Notes: a model not told the origin generated them from the sequence alone. A stretch of DNA of 52,679 nucleotides from Vreelandella arcis (GCF_900103865.1 NZ_FNII01000021.1:1-52679); one strand, 5' to 3'; numbered from the stretch's first letter, positions 9,315-18,594 are shown. Numbers and translations are program-made.

Positions 9315-10616
9315 ATGACGCTATCAGTTACCCAGGGATCGGCCACCGCCAAACGCTTCTTGGCGATTCTGCTCCCTATTGCCCTATTATCAGCCCCGAT
9401 ATCACTGTTTGCTCAGCCGAGTGGCGATAGCGTTGACAGCGACTTGCCGCTTGAAGAAATCCAGACGTTTGCCGAAGTGTTTGAACGCATCAAGCGTGCC
9501 TATGTCGAGGAAGTTGACGATCGCACACTATTACGTAACGCCATGCGGGGCATGCTCAATGAGCTAGATCCTCACTCTGCCTACCTCGATAAAGAGGAAT
9601 ACCAAAGCCTGCGCGAATCCACCGAGGGCGAATTTGGCGGTATCGGCATTGAAGTAGGCTTGGAAAACGGCCAGCTAATGATCATTACCCCCATCGACGA
9701 TACGCCCGCCTCGCGAGCCGGGCTAATGTCTCGGGACATTATTGTCAGCATCGAAGGCACACCCACCAAGGGCATGTCGCTACAGGAGGCCGTTACCTTA
9801 ATGCGTGGCGACCCCGACACGACGCTGGACATTTCTGTTTTGCGCGCAGGTGAAGAGTCGCCCCTCGAATTCACCTTAACCCGCGAGATTATCCGTAGCG
9901 AAAGCGTTAAACATGAACTGTTGGAAACCGGCTATGGCTATTTACGAATTAGCCAGTTCCAGTCGCGCACGCCACAACAAGCGCGCCAAGCCCTCGAGAG
10001 CATGGCCCGTGAGCAACCGCTAGACGGCTTAGTACTCGATTTACGTAATAATCCCGGCGGCGTAATCCAAGCCGCTGTGGGGGTGGCAGATTTATTTTTA
10101 GACGAAGGCTTAATTGTCTATACCGAGGGACGCATCCCTGACAACGAGCTGTCTTTCTCAGCCTCTGCCAATACGCCAGCAGCTGATGTCCCGCTTGTCG
10201 TGCTAATAAATAGCGGCAGCGCCTCGGCCGCCGAAATTGTCGCCGGTGCCCTCCAGGATCAACGCCGGGGGGTCATCATGGGCACCGAAAGTTTCGGTAA
10301 GGGGTCTGTTCAACAGATTATGCCGCTGGGTAACGGAGAAGGCCTGAAGCTCACTACAGCGCTTTACTACACTCCGGAAGGGCGCTCCATCCAAGCCCAA
10401 GGCATTGCCCCCGATGTCGATGTCGTCCGCGGACGCCTGGAAGTCGCTGAAGGGCGGCGCGAGACCCGTGAAGCGGATTTAGAAGGCCATCTGCGCGCCC
10501 AGCAAGCCCCGCGTGATCGCGAAGAAGTGTCACAACGTCTCCGCGATGATTACCAGCTAAGCGAGGCGCTTAATTTGTTGAAAGCCCTCAATGTGGTCGA
10601 CCGCCGTCGCGGTTAA
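9315..10616 (+). CDS. ctpA: Carboxyl-terminal processing protease (S41 family)
   Basis: Periplasmic serine protease of the C-terminal processing family. The 433-residue protein has a signal sequence (LAILLPIALLSAPISLFAQ), an S41 N-terminal segment, a PDZ domain (FGGIGIEV to the GDPDTTLDISVLR region), and the catalytic core with Ser in NSGSASAAEIVAG and Lys in ESFGKGSVQ. Start 9315 (MTLSVTQ) gives a proper signal peptide; the frame opens upstream at 9258 without family support. It is third in a gpmI-envC-ctpA operon, suggesting murein or lipoprotein remodelling as in Pseudomonas CtpA, where the targets are peptidoglycan hydrolases. The stop overlaps the convergent ubiI stop by 4 nt. Confidence 0.94.
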   Translation: MTLSVTQGSATAKRFLAILLPIALLSAPISLFAQPSGDSVDSDLPLEEIQTFAEVFERIKRAYVEEVDDRTLLRNAMRGMLNELDPHSAYLDKEEYQSLRESTEGEFGGIGIEVGLENGQLMIITPIDDTPASRAGLMSRDIIVSIEGTPTKGMSLQEAVTLMRGDPDTTLDISVLRAGEESPLEFTLTREIIRSESVKHELLETGYGYLRISQFQSRTPQQARQALESMAREQPLDGLVLDLRNNPGGVIQAAVGVADLFLDEGLIVYTEGRIPDNELSFSASANTPAADVPLVVLINSGSASAAEIVAGALQDQRRGVIMGTESFGKGSVQQIMPLGNGEGLKLTTALYYTPEGRSIQAQGIAPDVDVVRGRLEVAEGRRETREADLEGHLRAQQAPRDREEVSQRLRDDYQLSEALNLLKALNVVDRRRG

Positions 10617-11863
10617 CGGCACGTCATCGGCAAACGCCCGCGCTCGCCGGTCGCTTGCCGCATGACGATACGCTTGAGCGGTGTCAGTTGGTGCAAGCCG
10701 CTCATTCCGAGATTGCGCATGAGGGTCAGCGCCGGGTCATGGCTACCAAACAGGGTTTTGAACCCTTTCATTAAGCCAAGCATGGCACTGTTATCGATTC
10801 GCCGGCGGCGGGCATAACGATTTAGCGTACTAAGCTCGCCCCAGGGTGCTCCACGACGCCAGGCCGACGTCACCTCTTCGGCGAGAACCGCGACATCCAT
10901 CAAGCCCAAGTTAACGCCCTGCCCGGCGAGTGGGTGAAGGCTATGGGCCGCATCCCCGACGAGCGCAAAATGCGGCTGCACGTAACGGGTCGCATGCCGC
11001 TGGACTAACGGAAAACGATACGCTCGGTCGCAGACGCTGACGGTGCCCATCCGATCCCCCATTGCATCGCCTAGAGCGTCGCCTAACGCCTCGCGGGACA
11101 ATTTGCACAGCTCTTCGGCGTGGGCAGGCGTTGTCGACCAAACAATCGAGCAATAATGCGCGTCGCCCTCAACCGTCAGTGGCAAAAACGCCAAAGGACG
11201 CCCGTCGACAAACGCTTGCCGCGCGGTGTCGCCGTGAGGTTTAGCGCAGCGCACCGTGGTGACCACCGCATCCTGGCCCATCGCCTCGCTTGCCACCTCG
11301 ATCCTCGCCATCTCACGCAGCACCGAGTGAGCACCATCGGCAGCGACGACCAAGGGCGCGTACAGCGACTCGCCGTTCGCCAGGCGCAACTGATACCCCG
11401 ACGCCGCGTGCTCTAATGCCTCAACCCCGGCACCGAAAAACGCGTTGAGCTGGGACTGGTTTTGCAGTTTGGCGTGTAGTGCTGACAACGTCACATCGTT
11501 CTCGACGATATGCCCCAGTACGGCGACACCTGCCTCATCGGCCGAAAAGGCAATCTCGCCGCTGCCCTCGGCATCCCAAACCTGCATATACCGATAGGCA
11601 GTCACGCGGGTCTCCACCATCAGCGGCCACGCACCAATATGCGTCAAAAGCCGCTGGGAAACCGGCGTCAACGCGCTTACCCGCGGTGCCGGAAGCGCAC
11701 CTGCTTGATTCGAACACGGCGCCTCCTTGGCCTCAACGAGTGCCACTCGCATACCCGCCTCGGCGAGCAGCAAACTCAGCGTGGTACCCACCATACCAGC
11801 GCCGACAACGGCAACGTCGACGCTATTGGCTGGCGACCTATCTGACTCACTTGGCGACTGCAT
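10613..11863 (-). CDS. ubiI: FAD-dependent ubiquinone hydroxylase, UbiI-like
   Basis: Aromatic-ring hydroxylase of the UbiH/UbiF/UbiI family acting in ubiquinone synthesis. The 416-residue protein shows the FAD Rossmann motif VAVVGAGMVGTTLSLLLAEAG (about 17-37, split by position), the mid-chain VVAADGAHSVLRE motif, and the second FAD motif VGDAAHSLHPLAGQGVNLGL. Which carbon it hydroxylates cannot be read from sequence; the name rests on position after pepP-ubiH, where E. coli has ubiI (visC). It starts 58 nt after the ubiH stop and converges on ctpA with overlapping stops. Confidence 0.85.
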   Translation of the reverse strand: MQSPSESDRSPANSVDVAVVGAGMVGTTLSLLLAEAGMRVALVEAKEAPCSNQAGALPAPRVSALTPVSQRLLTHIGAWPLMVETRVTAYRYMQVWDAEGSGEIAFSADEAGVAVLGHIVENDVTLSALHAKLQNQSQLNAFFGAGVEALEHAASGYQLRLANGESLYAPLVVAADGAHSVLREMARIEVASEAMGQDAVVTTVRCAKPHGDTARQAFVDGRPLAFLPLTVEGDAHYCSIVWSTTPAHAEELCKLSREALGDALGDAMGDRMGTVSVCDRAYRFPLVQRHATRYVQPHFALVGDAAHSLHPLAGQGVNLGLMDVAVLAEEVTSAWRRGAPWGELSTLNRYARRRRIDNSAMLGLMKGFKTLFGSHDPALTLMRNLGMSGLHQLTPLKRIVMRQATGERGRLPMTCR

Positions 11864-11921
11864 AGCATTCCTTGTTGGCCTAATCGGTTCATCAGGCGAA
11901 TGAATCTTAGGGTGGTGGGGC

Positions 11922-13139
11922 TTAGCGCTCCAAGCCCATCGCCCGGCGCGCCAAGCTTTTACGTAAGGGTCCCAGCACGTTAAGACCCATCAAACCTGCG
12001 GCCCTGGCATGGGGCAACAGGGGGAATGACAGTCCAAACAGCCGAATCAACCCATCGCTAAAGCGAACCACATTGGCACGGTCACGCGCACGTTGGCGTT
12101 CAAACGCCTGAAGCGTGGTCATATCACCCAGTGGCCGATTTGCCCACTCACCTTGCTCAAGCGCCTCAACTAAGTCCATCACGCCGCGCAGCGCCAGGTT
12201 AAAGCCTTGCCCTGCTACCGGATGGAGCGCGTGGGCCGCATTGCCCAGCACCGCTAGCCCAGGGCGGACAGGTTCATTGGCCGTAATTAACGTCAGCGGA
12301 TAACTGAGGCGCTGCCCAACCTGAGTAAAGCGCCCGACCCGATCGCCAAAAGCCGCTTGGAGCTGGGTCAGGAATTCACTGTCCGGAAGATCCAGCCGCG
12401 CTTGCTCCTGCCCGGTGGTATGCGTCCAGATTAACTCCATTGCCTGCCCCGGCAAAGGTAACAAGGCTATCGGCCCCACGTCGGTAAAACGCTCGTAAGC
12501 CACGCCATGGTGCGGCTGACTGACGCCCACGTGGGCGATCACTGCGGTTTGATCATAGGCCGCACGGCGGCTGGCAATACCCAGCTGTTCTTTTAAGCCT
12601 GACCGTCCGCCATCGGCCAGTACCGTCAAAGCACCGCAAAGCTGGCTTCCATCGGAGAGCGTCAAGTCGTGGCCCCGGGGCGTCGGGGTGATGCTGTCAA
12701 CCTTGGCGGGGCAATACCATTCAAGGGGTAGCGCATTGAGCCGCTGATGCAGGACGCGACCCATCCACGCATTAGGGATCACATGCCCCAGGGCCTTGAC
12801 GCCAAGTTCGCAAGCGTTAAGACGCGTTGCGCCTAGCCGCCCCCGCTCACTGATATGGATGCGCTGAATCGGCGTTGCTTGGTCTTGCATCGCCTCCCAC
12901 ACGCCCAATTGACGAAAGCGCTGTGCCGAGCCTTCGGCAATGGCGCTAGCGCGCGCATCAAAACTAGGTTGCCACGCGTCATCCAGGGACTCAGACGGCA
13001 GCGGTGCCGCTTCAATGATGGCGACTTTCCAGCCATACCGCTCAATCAGCGGCGCCAAGGCACAACCTAAACTGGCGCCCACTAACCCGCCTCCTACAAT
13101 GACAATGTCATGGGTTATTGCCTGCCCCGACGCTTGCAT
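11922..13139 (-). CDS. ubiH: 2-octaprenyl-6-methoxyphenol hydroxylase, UbiH-like
   Basis: FAD monooxygenase of ubiquinone synthesis, paralogous to the neighbouring ubiI. The 405-residue product has the N-terminal VIVGGGLVGASLGCALAP nucleotide-binding motif, VLADGGRSGLKEQLG in the middle and LGNAAHALHPVAGQGFNLALRG in the C-terminal half; the last is the version typical of UbiH. ATG 13139 is preceded by a strong ribosome-binding site (GGGAGAG), so the 13 upstream codons open to 13178 were not used. The order ygfB-pepP-ubiH-ubiI matches E. coli. An 84-nt gap separates it from pepP. Confidence 0.92.
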   Translation of the reverse strand: MQASGQAITHDIVIVGGGLVGASLGCALAPLIERYGWKVAIIEAAPLPSESLDDAWQPSFDARASAIAEGSAQRFRQLGVWEAMQDQATPIQRIHISERGRLGATRLNACELGVKALGHVIPNAWMGRVLHQRLNALPLEWYCPAKVDSITPTPRGHDLTLSDGSQLCGALTVLADGGRSGLKEQLGIASRRAAYDQTAVIAHVGVSQPHHGVAYERFTDVGPIALLPLPGQAMELIWTHTTGQEQARLDLPDSEFLTQLQAAFGDRVGRFTQVGQRLSYPLTLITANEPVRPGLAVLGNAAHALHPVAGQGFNLALRGVMDLVEALEQGEWANRPLGDMTTLQAFERQRARDRANVVRFSDGLIRLFGLSFPLLPHARAAGLMGLNVLGPLRKSLARRAMGLER

Positions 13140-13223
13140 TGACTCTCTCCCAGTTATGACTAACGCGCTACAACACACTGCGATTACCGTGTAACGTAAA
13201 TTACATAATACCCTGGCAAGGCC

Positions 13224-14564
13224 TCAGGTAGTGGCCATTAGCGCTTCAATATCCGCTATCCGTTTAGGCACTTGGTCGGTCAATACCTCGTGGCCCTGTT
13301 CTGTCACCACCACGTTGTCTTCAATTCGGATGCCAATACCCCGGTATGCGGCGGGAATGTCTGCCTCATCGGGAATATACAGCCCTGGCTCAACAGTCAG
13401 CGCCATGCCCGGCGCCAGCGGTCGCGGCGTATCTTCGTTCAGCCGATAGGTGCCCACATCATGCACATCCAGGCCCAGCCAGTGCGACGTTGAGTGCAGA
13501 TAAAACCGCCGGTAGCGCTGCTCATCGATACAGGTTTGCAGCTCGCCTTCCAGCAGGCCCAGCTCAATCAACCCCGCAGTTAAGTCGGCCACCACGCCCT
13601 GATGAATCTCAGCAAGGGTCGCACCGGGCTGAACGGCAGCGACCGCTCGCTCTTGGGCGTTCAGCACGACTTGGTACAACGACCGCTGGGCATCGCTGAA
13701 ACGCCCTGACACGGGGAAGGTGCGGGTAATATCCCCCGCATATAGCTCAAATTCCGCGCCGGCATCGATCAGCACCAGCGCGCCGTCTGCCAGCGGTGCG
13801 CTATTTTCAATGTAATGCAACACGCAGGCATTAGCCCCACTCCCCACAATGGTGCTGTAAGCGGGCCCGCTGCCGCCCTGCCAAGCAAACTCATGCTCCA
13901 ATTCGGCCTGTAGCTGATACTCGCTCAGCCCGGGCCGTGCCACGCGCATCGCGCGCAAATGCGCATGGGCAGAAATCGTCGCTGCGTGGCGTAGTAGGGT
14001 AATTTCTGCAGCGCTTTTAATCTGGCGCATGGCGTGAATCAACGGGCCAATATCCATCCAGCCTTTCAAGGCGGGACGACCGCGGCGCTGGCCAGCCGTC
14101 GCCTCGGCCAATGCTGCTTCCGCTATGGCGAGGGCGTCGCCATTATCGAGCGGCAGATAGATCAGCTCGCGCCCCTTCAGCAGTTCAGGCAAAAGGGACT
14201 CGCGCTCGGCGTTCTCGAATGCCTGGTCAATGCCGTGTTCCCTCATGACACCCTCGGCGCCTAACCGCCGCCCCGTCCAGGCCTCCATCGTAGGGTCTCG
14301 ATCCTGGCAAAACACTACGCTCTGACCCTCATCACGCCCCGGCAACAGGAGCAACAGGCCGTCTGGCTCACTGATGCCGGTGAGGTAGTAAAAATCGCTA
14401 TTTTGGCGAAACGGGTGGTCGCTATCGTTGGAGCGCGTCACCAACGAGGCGCCGGGCAAAATCACTGCCGTATGAGGCGGCAATTGGGCCATGAGGGCGT
14501 CACGCCGCTTTCGGTATTCCGCGGGGGCGATGGCCGGCGGACGAGGTAATACATCTGGCAACAT
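13224..14564 (-). CDS. pepP: Xaa-Pro aminopeptidase P
   Basis: Dimetal M24 aminopeptidase releasing N-terminal residues that precede proline. The 446-residue protein has the short creatinase-like N-terminal domain and a pita-bread C-terminal domain with metal ligands in LIDAGAEFELYAGDITRTFP (two Asp), HSTSHWLGLDVHDVG (His), VEPGLYI (Glu) and RIEDNVVVT (Glu). ATG 14564 is preceded by GGA at a suitable distance; an in-frame TTG at 14579 is an alternative. It starts only about 20 nt after ygfB, so the genes are probably co-transcribed. Confidence 0.95.
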   Translation of the reverse strand: MLPDVLPRPPAIAPAEYRKRRDALMAQLPPHTAVILPGASLVTRSNDSDHPFRQNSDFYYLTGISEPDGLLLLLPGRDEGQSVVFCQDRDPTMEAWTGRRLGAEGVMREHGIDQAFENAERESLLPELLKGRELIYLPLDNGDALAIAEAALAEATAGQRRGRPALKGWMDIGPLIHAMRQIKSAAEITLLRHAATISAHAHLRAMRVARPGLSEYQLQAELEHEFAWQGGSGPAYSTIVGSGANACVLHYIENSAPLADGALVLIDAGAEFELYAGDITRTFPVSGRFSDAQRSLYQVVLNAQERAVAAVQPGATLAEIHQGVVADLTAGLIELGLLEGELQTCIDEQRYRRFYLHSTSHWLGLDVHDVGTYRLNEDTPRPLAPGMALTVEPGLYIPDEADIPAAYRGIGIRIEDNVVVTEQGHEVLTDQVPKRIADIEALMATT

Positions 14565-14583
14565 AGCGTTTTCCAACAACAGA

Positions 14584-15162
14584 TTAATGAACAGGCGTAT
14601 CGGTTTGCTCGACTTGCGGCTGACCAGGATGTTGCTCGGTATACAGCATCATGGCGGCCATCCGCGCGTGCTCGGTTAGCGCAAAGAGGTCATTTTCATT
14701 TTCCGAGCTATCGTCGATATCGGTTTCGATTTGTCCAAGACCTGCGAGGTCATCCACCGCTTCGCGCAGGGTTTGCGACCACCGCTCTCGCTGCGCCTCA
14801 TCGGCAACCTCGTCCACTACCTCCATAAACCCCAGCGTCCATTCTTTCAGGCCCTGGGCTTGCTCGGCTAAGCTGAAAAGCTCGTCTGGCAGCAGGGGAG
14901 CATAATTTAGATCGCTGGCGCTCAACGCTTCTAGCGTTTGTCGCCTCCAGCCCAGCAACCGTTCGGCACTGGCGGGATCGTGGGGCTGTTCGACACCAAG
15001 GCTTACACAGACCTCCTCCAGCCAAGTTTGGGCATCAACATCGCGCAGGGCTAACAGGGCGCACAAACGTCCATCCAGAAAGGCGGGCGACTGCATGCTG
15101 CCATGCAACAAAAAAACATCGGCGATATCCGAAAAATCTTGGCGTTCGTCAATTAGCGACAT
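14584..15162 (-). CDS. ygfB: UPF0149 family protein (YgfB/YecA-like)
   Basis: A 192-residue acidic, alpha-helical protein of the UPF0149 family, first gene of the pepP-ubiH-ubiI transcript. Typical features are the conserved segments HGSMQSPAFLDGRLCALLAL (about 20-39), FSLAEQAQGLKEWTLGFMEVV in the middle and LFALTEHARMAAMMLYTE near the end. It lacks the C-terminal SEC-type zinc motif of longer YecA proteins. In Pseudomonas aeruginosa a YgfB protein affects ampC expression; no function can be assigned here from the sequence. It diverges from zapA. Confidence 0.9.
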   Translation of the reverse strand: MSLIDERQDFSDIADVFLLHGSMQSPAFLDGRLCALLALRDVDAQTWLEEVCVSLGVEQPHDPASAERLLGWRRQTLEALSASDLNYAPLLPDELFSLAEQAQGLKEWTLGFMEVVDEVADEAQRERWSQTLREAVDDLAGLGQIETDIDDSSENENDLFALTEHARMAAMMLYTEQHPGQPQVEQTDTPVH

Positions 15163-15218
15163 GGTCTACTTCACTCGTTAGCAGGGATTCAAGATCGTAT
15201 GCCGCTGACGCTTGCGCG

Positions 15219-15248
15219 TTGACCCCGCGCAAGCGGCTCTCTTATAGT
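15219..15248 (+). promoter_or_regulatory. Probable zapA promoter
   Basis: TTGACC (15219-15224) and TATAGT (15243-15248) are separated by 18 nt, and lie about 70 nt ahead of the zapA start on the same strand in the divergent ygfB/zapA gap. The match to sigma-70 consensus is good but untested. Confidence 0.6.
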
Positions 15249-15320
15249 GAGCGACATCGTCCTTCCTATGCAGTGATGTTAACGCATTGGGCATCCCTTT
15301 GACCCGTGCCGGAGCTTGTC

Positions 15321-15620
15321 ATGAGTAACACTAAGCGGCCTACTACCGAAATCAGCCTATTAGGGCGTGATTACGTGATTGCTTGCGACCCCGGCGAAGA
15401 AGCCAAACTTGAACGCGCGGCCCGCTATCTAGACCGCGCCATGCAAGGCATTCAGGCGCAGAGCAAACTATTGGGAAACGAGCGTATTGCGATTATGGCG
15501 GCGCTCAACATTACCCATGAATTGCTTGAAGCAATGGATGAACATCGCGCTGGGGAAGCCAACTTGAACCGGCTTAACGAACGGCTCGAACAGGCATTGT
15601 CGCAAACCCGCAAGCCGTAG
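15321..15620 (+). CDS. zapA: Cell division protein ZapA
   Basis: Small cytosolic protein that bundles FtsZ protofilaments at the Z ring. The 99-residue product shows the ZapA pattern: N-terminal beta hairpin ISLLGRDYVIACDPGEEAKLERAARYLD followed by a long coiled-coil helix (IMAALNITHELLE and onward to about residue 95). ATG 15321 gives the usual N terminus; an in-frame GTG at 15306 is possible but less likely. Immediately downstream are 6S RNA and fau, the arrangement seen in E. coli and many gammaproteobacteria. Confidence 0.93.
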   Translation: MSNTKRPTTEISLLGRDYVIACDPGEEAKLERAARYLDRAMQGIQAQSKLLGNERIAIMAALNITHELLEAMDEHRAGEANLNRLNERLEQALSQTRKP

Positions 15621-15639
15621 GCGCGTTTAACGCAAGTCT

Positions 15640-15667
15640 TTGGCATTAGCCCGCGCTCTGTTAGGAT
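15640..15667 (+). promoter_or_regulatory. 6S RNA promoter
   Basis: TTGGCA (15640-15645) and TAGGAT (15662-15667) with a 16-nt spacer sit 6 nt ahead of the predicted 5' end of 6S RNA. The position relative to the closing stem of the RNA supports the call. Confidence 0.7.
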
Positions 15668-15673
15668 ACCCAG

Positions 15674-15853
15674 GTTCTCTGGGGTGTGCGCCAGTCGTTA
15701 AAGTCCCTCGAGCCTATGCGTAATACCCAGGGGGCCAAATGCTAGCCAAGCCTGTGCGCATGTCCGTGCGACGGAAAGCCTGACGGCTTGGCTGCGGCCA
15801 CCCACCTGAACCAGTAGGTTCAGGGCCAGAACGACAGCGGCACTCTGGGGAAC
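15674..15853 (+). ncRNA. ssrS: 6S RNA
   Basis: A roughly 180-nt RNA that mimics an open promoter and binds sigma-70 RNA polymerase in stationary phase. The 13-nt 5' end (from GTTCTCTGGGGTG) pairs completely with the 3' end (CACTCTGGGGAAC) when G-U pairs are allowed, forming the terminal stem. Inside are the family-like CCAGTC segment near the start, and near the 3' end the hairpin ACCTGAACCAGTAGGTTCAGGG followed by the GCGGCACTCTGG closing part. Its place between zapA and fau is the conserved gammaproteobacterial location. The exact ends are inferred. Confidence 0.93.
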
Positions 15854-15859
15854 ACTCAC

Positions 15860-16483
15860 ATGCAAGACAGCCTACACAGCGCTGACTATAAACGGGCACT
15901 GCGCCGTGAACTTCGTCGTCGCCGTCAGTCCCTCTCACCACGCGAGCAGCATCAAGCGGCTTCGCGGCTTTGTCAGCAGCTTAAACGACTGCCTGAAATC
16001 CGACGTGCACGACGTCTTAGTCTTTACCTACCTATGATGGGCGAAATCGACCCGACACCGTTAATCCCCTGGCTACGCCGCCGCGGGGTGTCCATCTATT
16101 TACCCGTCTTACGCCCTTTCAGCACGAATACACTGTGGTTTGTGGCTTACCATCACGCCACGCCGATGATCAAAAACCGTTTCGGCATCAACGAGCCTGC
16201 CACCCGCTTTGCGGCCAAACGCCAACACCGTTTGCCGGCGTGGGCGCTGGATACGCTGATTGTGCCACTAGTGGGTTTTGACGCCCAGGCTAATCGGATG
16301 GGCATGGGCGGTGGCTTTTATGATCGCAGCCTTGCGTTTATGCGTCGTCCTGGCCCTAAACCAACTCTGCTGGGCGTAGCCCACGACTGCCAACAAGTAG
16401 ACACACTCCCCATTGAGCCCTGGGATATTGCGTTAAGCGCGGTGGTCAGCGACAAGCAAATTATTCGCCCGAAGACGTTTTAA
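15860..16483 (+). CDS. fau: 5-formyltetrahydrofolate cyclo-ligase
   Basis: Converts 5-formyltetrahydrofolate to 5,10-methenyltetrahydrofolate using ATP, recycling a folate by-product in the cytosol. The 207-residue protein has the basic N-terminal helix with KRALRRELRRRRQSL, the LSLYLPMMGEIDPTPLI segment and the signature GFDAQANRMGMGGGFYDR (about 144-161) that binds ATP phosphate and Mg. It begins a few bases after the 6S RNA stem, so one transcript (zapA or 6S readthrough) probably supplies it, as in E. coli where ssrS and ygfA are co-transcribed. Confidence 0.95.
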   Translation: MQDSLHSADYKRALRRELRRRRQSLSPREQHQAASRLCQQLKRLPEIRRARRLSLYLPMMGEIDPTPLIPWLRRRGVSIYLPVLRPFSTNTLWFVAYHHATPMIKNRFGINEPATRFAAKRQHRLPAWALDTLIVPLVGFDAQANRMGMGGGFYDRSLAFMRRPGPKPTLLGVAHDCQQVDTLPIEPWDIALSAVVSDKQIIRPKTF

Positions 16484-16496
16484 TCAGCCTGATAAC

Positions 16497-16530
16497 AAAA
16501 CGGGCTGACCCATAAGGCCCGCCCGTTCAA
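16497..16530. terminator. Hairpin between fau and a small ORF
   Basis: ACGGGC (16500-16505) pairs with GCCCGT (16521-16526). On the minus strand it is followed by TTTTGTT, so it suits the small leftward ORF best and may also serve fau from the other side. The stem is short, so confidence is moderate. Confidence 0.45.
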
Positions 16531-16563
16531 CAATTAACTCATTACTTACCCTTGCGTAACGGC

Positions 16564-16725
16564 TTAACTACCTGATAATGCCTGCGCGTAGCCGGTGGCT
16601 AATACCCCGAGAGCAAACACGATGACCAGTGCCATTACCATATCGGGCTTTCTACGCCGCATATTGCTTCTCCAACGCCCTAAAAGTTGCTTATTCATCA
16701 AGACGCCATCGAATTTGCCTGTCAT
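16564..16725 (-). CDS. Small single-pass membrane protein, unknown
   Basis: I do not recognise a family. From the ATG at 16725 the product has 53 residues: a basic stretch (GRWRSNMRRRKPD) followed by one hydrophobic helix (MVMALVIVFALGVLATGYA) and a short tail, which suggests a membrane peptide with the basic part inside. Several in-frame starts exist (16773, 16731, 16725, 16698); 16725 has a GAG about 8 nt upstream. A hairpin with T-run lies downstream. It stands alone between fau and ilvA, so no role can be inferred from context. It could still be a spurious frame. Confidence 0.5.
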   Translation of the reverse strand: MTGKFDGVLMNKQLLGRWRSNMRRRKPDMVMALVIVFALGVLATGYAQALSGS

Positions 16726-16915
16726 GAGCATTCTCGTACTGCCTAGATGACGTCTTTCATTAATTTCATTCATGACTATAGGGCCAATGGATGGGCGTTG
16801 ACAACGAATATAAAGCCAATATGCCACTAAAAAATATATGCACACCGTCCCTTTACACGCTGATACATAGCGGGCCGTGTTGTGAGTAAACACTTACACG
16901 TCATGCGACTCACTA

Positions 16916-18430
16916 CTACGCCATAAACAACCGATAAGCAGGATTATCGCTTTCCCGCCAATAGCGATAGCCAATCGCATCCAAATGCTCCGCAACGTGC
17001 GTACGATCCCCGTTGGGCACTTGCATACCCACCAACACGCGGCCATAGGCAGCCCCGTGGTTACGATAGTGGAACAGCGAAATATTCCAGTCGTGGGGTA
17101 ATTGGGTAAGGAAGTTAATCAGCGCGCCCGGACGCTCTGGAAATTCAAAGCGATACAGCTCTTCTTCGAAATGCTTGCTTGGCCGACCACCGCTCAAGTG
17201 GCGAATGTGCAGCTTCGCCAACTCGTTATCGGTTAAGTCTTCCACGTGATAGCCCGACTCTCGGAGTTTATCGATGACCGCTTGACGGTCTTCACCGCCA
17301 GGCTTGACCTGTACGCCGACAAAAATATGCGCTTCGCTGCTGTCCGCATAGCGGTAGCTAAACTCGGTGACCATGCGCTTACCCAGCGTGCGGCAAAACT
17401 TTTTAAAACTACCCGGCTTTTCAGCGATGGTGACCGCCAAAATTGCCTCTCGCTGCTCGCCAAGTTCGGTTCGCTCGGCAATATGCTGCAAACGATCGAA
17501 GTTGGTATTGGCTCCCGAATTAATGCACAACAGGGTTTCGCCTTCCACGCCGGTTTGCTGAATGTATTTTTTCAGCCCGGCAAGCGATAGCGCCCCGGAC
17601 GTTTCCGCCACGGCACGGGTATCTTCAAAGATATCTTTTACCGCCGCGCACATTTCATCAGCGGTGACGGTAATCACATCGTCGATAAGGTCTTTGACCA
17701 GCGAGAAAGGCACTTCGCCAATTTGTGCCACCGCAACGCCTTCGGCAAAAACGCCTACTTGATCCAACACAACTCGCTCACCGGCGTCTAACGCCGCTTT
17801 CAAGCAGGCGCTGTCTTCAGACTCCACACCGATTACTTTGATATCCGGGCGCAGATATTTAACGTAGGCCGCAATGCCGGCAATCAGCCCACCGCCACCC
17901 ACCGGGACGAAGATAGCATCAAGACGCCCCGCCTGCTGACGCAGAATTTCCACCGCAACAGTGCCCTGACCGGCAACCACGTCAATATCATCGAAGGGTG
18001 GAATATACGTGTAGCCGTGCTCTTTGATCAGTTCCTGGGCGTGCTCAGCGGCGGCGGCAAACGCATCCCCCTTGAGTACCACTTTGGCACCCCGTGCGCG
18101 TACCGCCTGCACTTTAATCTCAGGGGTAATACGTGGCATCACGATCACCGCTTTCACGCCCATCAGTTTGGCGGCCATGGCGAGCCCCTGGGCATGATTG
18201 CCCGCCGAGGCGGCAATCACGCCTTTCGCTTTTTGCTCCTCGCTAAGCTGGGCCATTTTGTTGTAGGCGCCGCGGATTTTAAACGAAAAAACCGGCTGTA
18301 AGTCTTCGCGCTTAATTAAAATCTGGTTATTGAAACGACGCGACAAAAAGGGAGCAGACGAAATAGGTGTCTCACAAGCGGCCTCGTAAACGTGGGCTTG
18401 GAGGATCTTTTTGACGGTAGCTTCAAGCAT
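16916..18430 (-). CDS. ilvA: Threonine ammonia-lyase, biosynthetic
   Basis: PLP enzyme deaminating threonine to 2-oxobutanoate, first step of isoleucine synthesis. The 504-residue protein has the PLP lysine motif FSFKIRGAYNKM (about 47-58), SAGNHAQG, VPVGGGGLIAG (PLP phosphate loop), and two C-terminal ACT-like domains (about 325-500), including EKPGSFKKFCRTLG and FEFPERPGALINFL, that give isoleucine/valine feedback control. The length and double regulatory domain mark the biosynthetic, not the catabolic (TdcB), form. It diverges from rpiA. Confidence 0.97.
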   Translation of the reverse strand: MLEATVKKILQAHVYEAACETPISSAPFLSRRFNNQILIKREDLQPVFSFKIRGAYNKMAQLSEEQKAKGVIAASAGNHAQGLAMAAKLMGVKAVIVMPRITPEIKVQAVRARGAKVVLKGDAFAAAAEHAQELIKEHGYTYIPPFDDIDVVAGQGTVAVEILRQQAGRLDAIFVPVGGGGLIAGIAAYVKYLRPDIKVIGVESEDSACLKAALDAGERVVLDQVGVFAEGVAVAQIGEVPFSLVKDLIDDVITVTADEMCAAVKDIFEDTRAVAETSGALSLAGLKKYIQQTGVEGETLLCINSGANTNFDRLQHIAERTELGEQREAILAVTIAEKPGSFKKFCRTLGKRMVTEFSYRYADSSEAHIFVGVQVKPGGEDRQAVIDKLRESGYHVEDLTDNELAKLHIRHLSGGRPSKHFEEELYRFEFPERPGALINFLTQLPHDWNISLFHYRNHGAAYGRVLVGMQVPNGDRTHVAEHLDAIGYRYWRESDNPAYRLFMA

Positions 18431-18531
18431 GCGGAAAATCCTAGGAAGAGCGTGACCCTGACGGGCGCGGACAAAACATATATTGGTAGCAGATTACGCC
18501 TAGCATCGTCTAGCGGCTAGCAGCGTTTAGA

Positions 18532-18560
18532 TCAACACGTCGCATTTGTAGCGTTATAAT
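18532..18560 (+). promoter_or_regulatory. Probable rpiA promoter
   Basis: A consensus -10 TATAAT at 18555-18560 lies 34 nt before the rpiA start. The best -35 at 17-nt spacing is TCAACA (18532-18537), a partial match, so the call rests mostly on the -10 box. Confidence 0.55.
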
Positions 18561-18594
18561 GGGCAAATACACTCTTTCAGCGTAAAGGCATATC

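Noticed and set aside
12940..13194. 84-codon plus-strand frame
   Set aside because: It is antisense to the N-terminal part of ubiH, where the FAD-binding motif is read on the minus strand.
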